The position numbers were made by a program, and so were the translations under genes. 5,374 nt of DNA from Spirochaetales bacterium (lineage in GTDB: Bacteria; Spirochaetota; Spirochaetia; SZUA-6; DRHE01), in the NCBI GenBank assembly GCA_011049745.1, contig DRHE01000272.1, positions 1 through 5,374 of the forward strand. The letters run 5' to 3'. Under the pieces are notes generated by a model. It ran no database searches and was not told the origin of the DNA. It saw only the letters and a program-made list of their open reading frames with translations. Shown in pieces: positions 4,929 through 5,374 of the stretch. The first letter of the stretch is position 1. Every line of letters begins with the position of its first letter.

Positions 4929-5374
4929 TCGTATTGATAGTGATCCCTGCAGCCTCGGCAGCTTTATAAACCATCTCCGGGGTTATCTTTCCCCGCGGCC
5001 GCGGATGGGGCGGAGCATCCCCGATAAGAATGATCAGCCGTGATTCAGCCTGCCAGTTGTAGTAATGAATAGAACTGTACAGCGCCTCAAATACCGCCTC
5101 GGGAATATCCCTGCCCCCGGCAACCCTTACCCGGTCTATACTTTTCTGGATATCCCCCAGGCTGGTTACAAAGGGAAAGGGTTTAACCAGGTATTCCTCA
5201 AAATAATCACGGTAGAACAACAGGCCCAGGCGGTAATGGCTGAAACGCGACGAATGTTTGGAGATTAACGGCACTATCTGTTTTCTTAAGTGGGGCATGT
5301 CATTTTTCATGCTTCTGGTGGTATCCAGGGCCAGCACCAGGTCCAGGGAACTCCCCTTAGCTTCTCCTAACACC
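4912..5374 (-). CDS. von Willebrand factor A domain protein, C-terminal part (5' end outside the window)
   Basis: The 153 complete codons visible form a VWA domain that ends the protein. Beta strand LDLVLALD leads into the metal-site motif DTTRS (17-21 of the visible part, a DxTxS form of the MIDAS). Next come RLGLLFYRDYF (48-58), AGGRDIPEAV (85-94) and LIILIGDAPPHPRP (113-126), then a last helix and strand ending in INTIILPQ. The MIDAS Thr position is occupied by Asp in GGRD, as in the VWA subgroup with GGGDxPEA and GDAPPH motifs, which I recognise. Metal binding therefore seems retained in the subgroup style. Such domains usually mediate protein-protein contacts. Translation is open to position 5374, so the N-terminus, any signal peptide and the true start are missing. 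GTG at 5373 is simply an internal Val codon. The gene is convergent with the small TPR lipoprotein and overlaps its last 17 bases. Confidence 0.88.
   Translation of the reverse strand, partial: VLGEAKGSSLDLVLALDTTRSMKNDMPHLRKQIVPLISKHSSRFSHYRLGLLFYRDYFEEYLVKPFPFVTSLGDIQKSIDRVRVAGGRDIPEAVFEALYSSIHYYNWQAESRLIILIGDAPPHPRPRGKITPEMVYKAAEAAGITINTIILPQ

Noticed and set aside
4993..5004. 12-base palindrome CCGCGGCCGCGG
   Set aside because: It lies within the VWA coding sequence over the Pro-Arg-Pro-Arg-Gly codons. With no loop, T-run or intergenic position it is not a terminator, and chance plus codon choice explains it.

Overview
The window looks like an envelope-focused stretch of a bacterial chromosome with two membranes, most likely a spirochaete (Spirochaetota). 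That placement is inferred from four things: an exported MltD-type lytic transglycosylase; lipoprotein signal peptides with Ser or Gly before the lipidated Cys (LSGC, LISC); an exported Asp-box plus DUF4015 glycosidase-like protein; and a small C-x2-C-x2-C protein that I recall, without having checked, as typical of treponemes and relatives. Base composition looks moderate by eye. There is no rRNA, tRNA, CRISPR array, transposase or phage gene. Coding density is very high, the longest non-coding gap is about 90 bases, and several genes overlap.

Left part, minus strand (1-1499): a two-gene unit read leftward. First comes a TPR lipoprotein (444-1499), then an MltD-like transglycosylase (1-483, cut by the window edge). 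The two overlap by 34-40 bases. Middle, plus strand (1574-4095): a six-helix membrane protein built from three LiaI/LiaF-like (DUF5668-like) hairpins. Two bases later comes a 657-residue secreted protein with four Asp-box repeats followed by a DUF4015/COG1306 glycoside-hydrolase-like barrel. The two units diverge from a 74-base region holding two mirrored promoter-like elements that share one TTGGCAA core. Both would start transcripts only a few bases before the start codon.

Right part: a short intergenic region with its own promoter-like sequence and a good ribosome binding site precedes a 106-residue Cys-rich protein (4186-4506). This is coupled by a one-base overlap (TGATG) to a small TPR lipoprotein (4506-4928). 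That gene runs tail-to-tail, with a 17-base overlap, into a minus-strand gene whose visible C-terminal part is a von Willebrand factor A domain (4912-5374, cut by the right edge).

Inferred theme: most products are exported or membrane-bound and fit peptidoglycan or envelope-glycan turnover plus scaffolding. The Cys-rich protein is the unexplained member. I see no defence, secretion or metabolic system in the window. The most distinctive features are the divergent near-leaderless promoter pair, the propeller-glycosidase fusion, the triplicated membrane hairpin and the uncharacterised Cys-rich/TPR pair.
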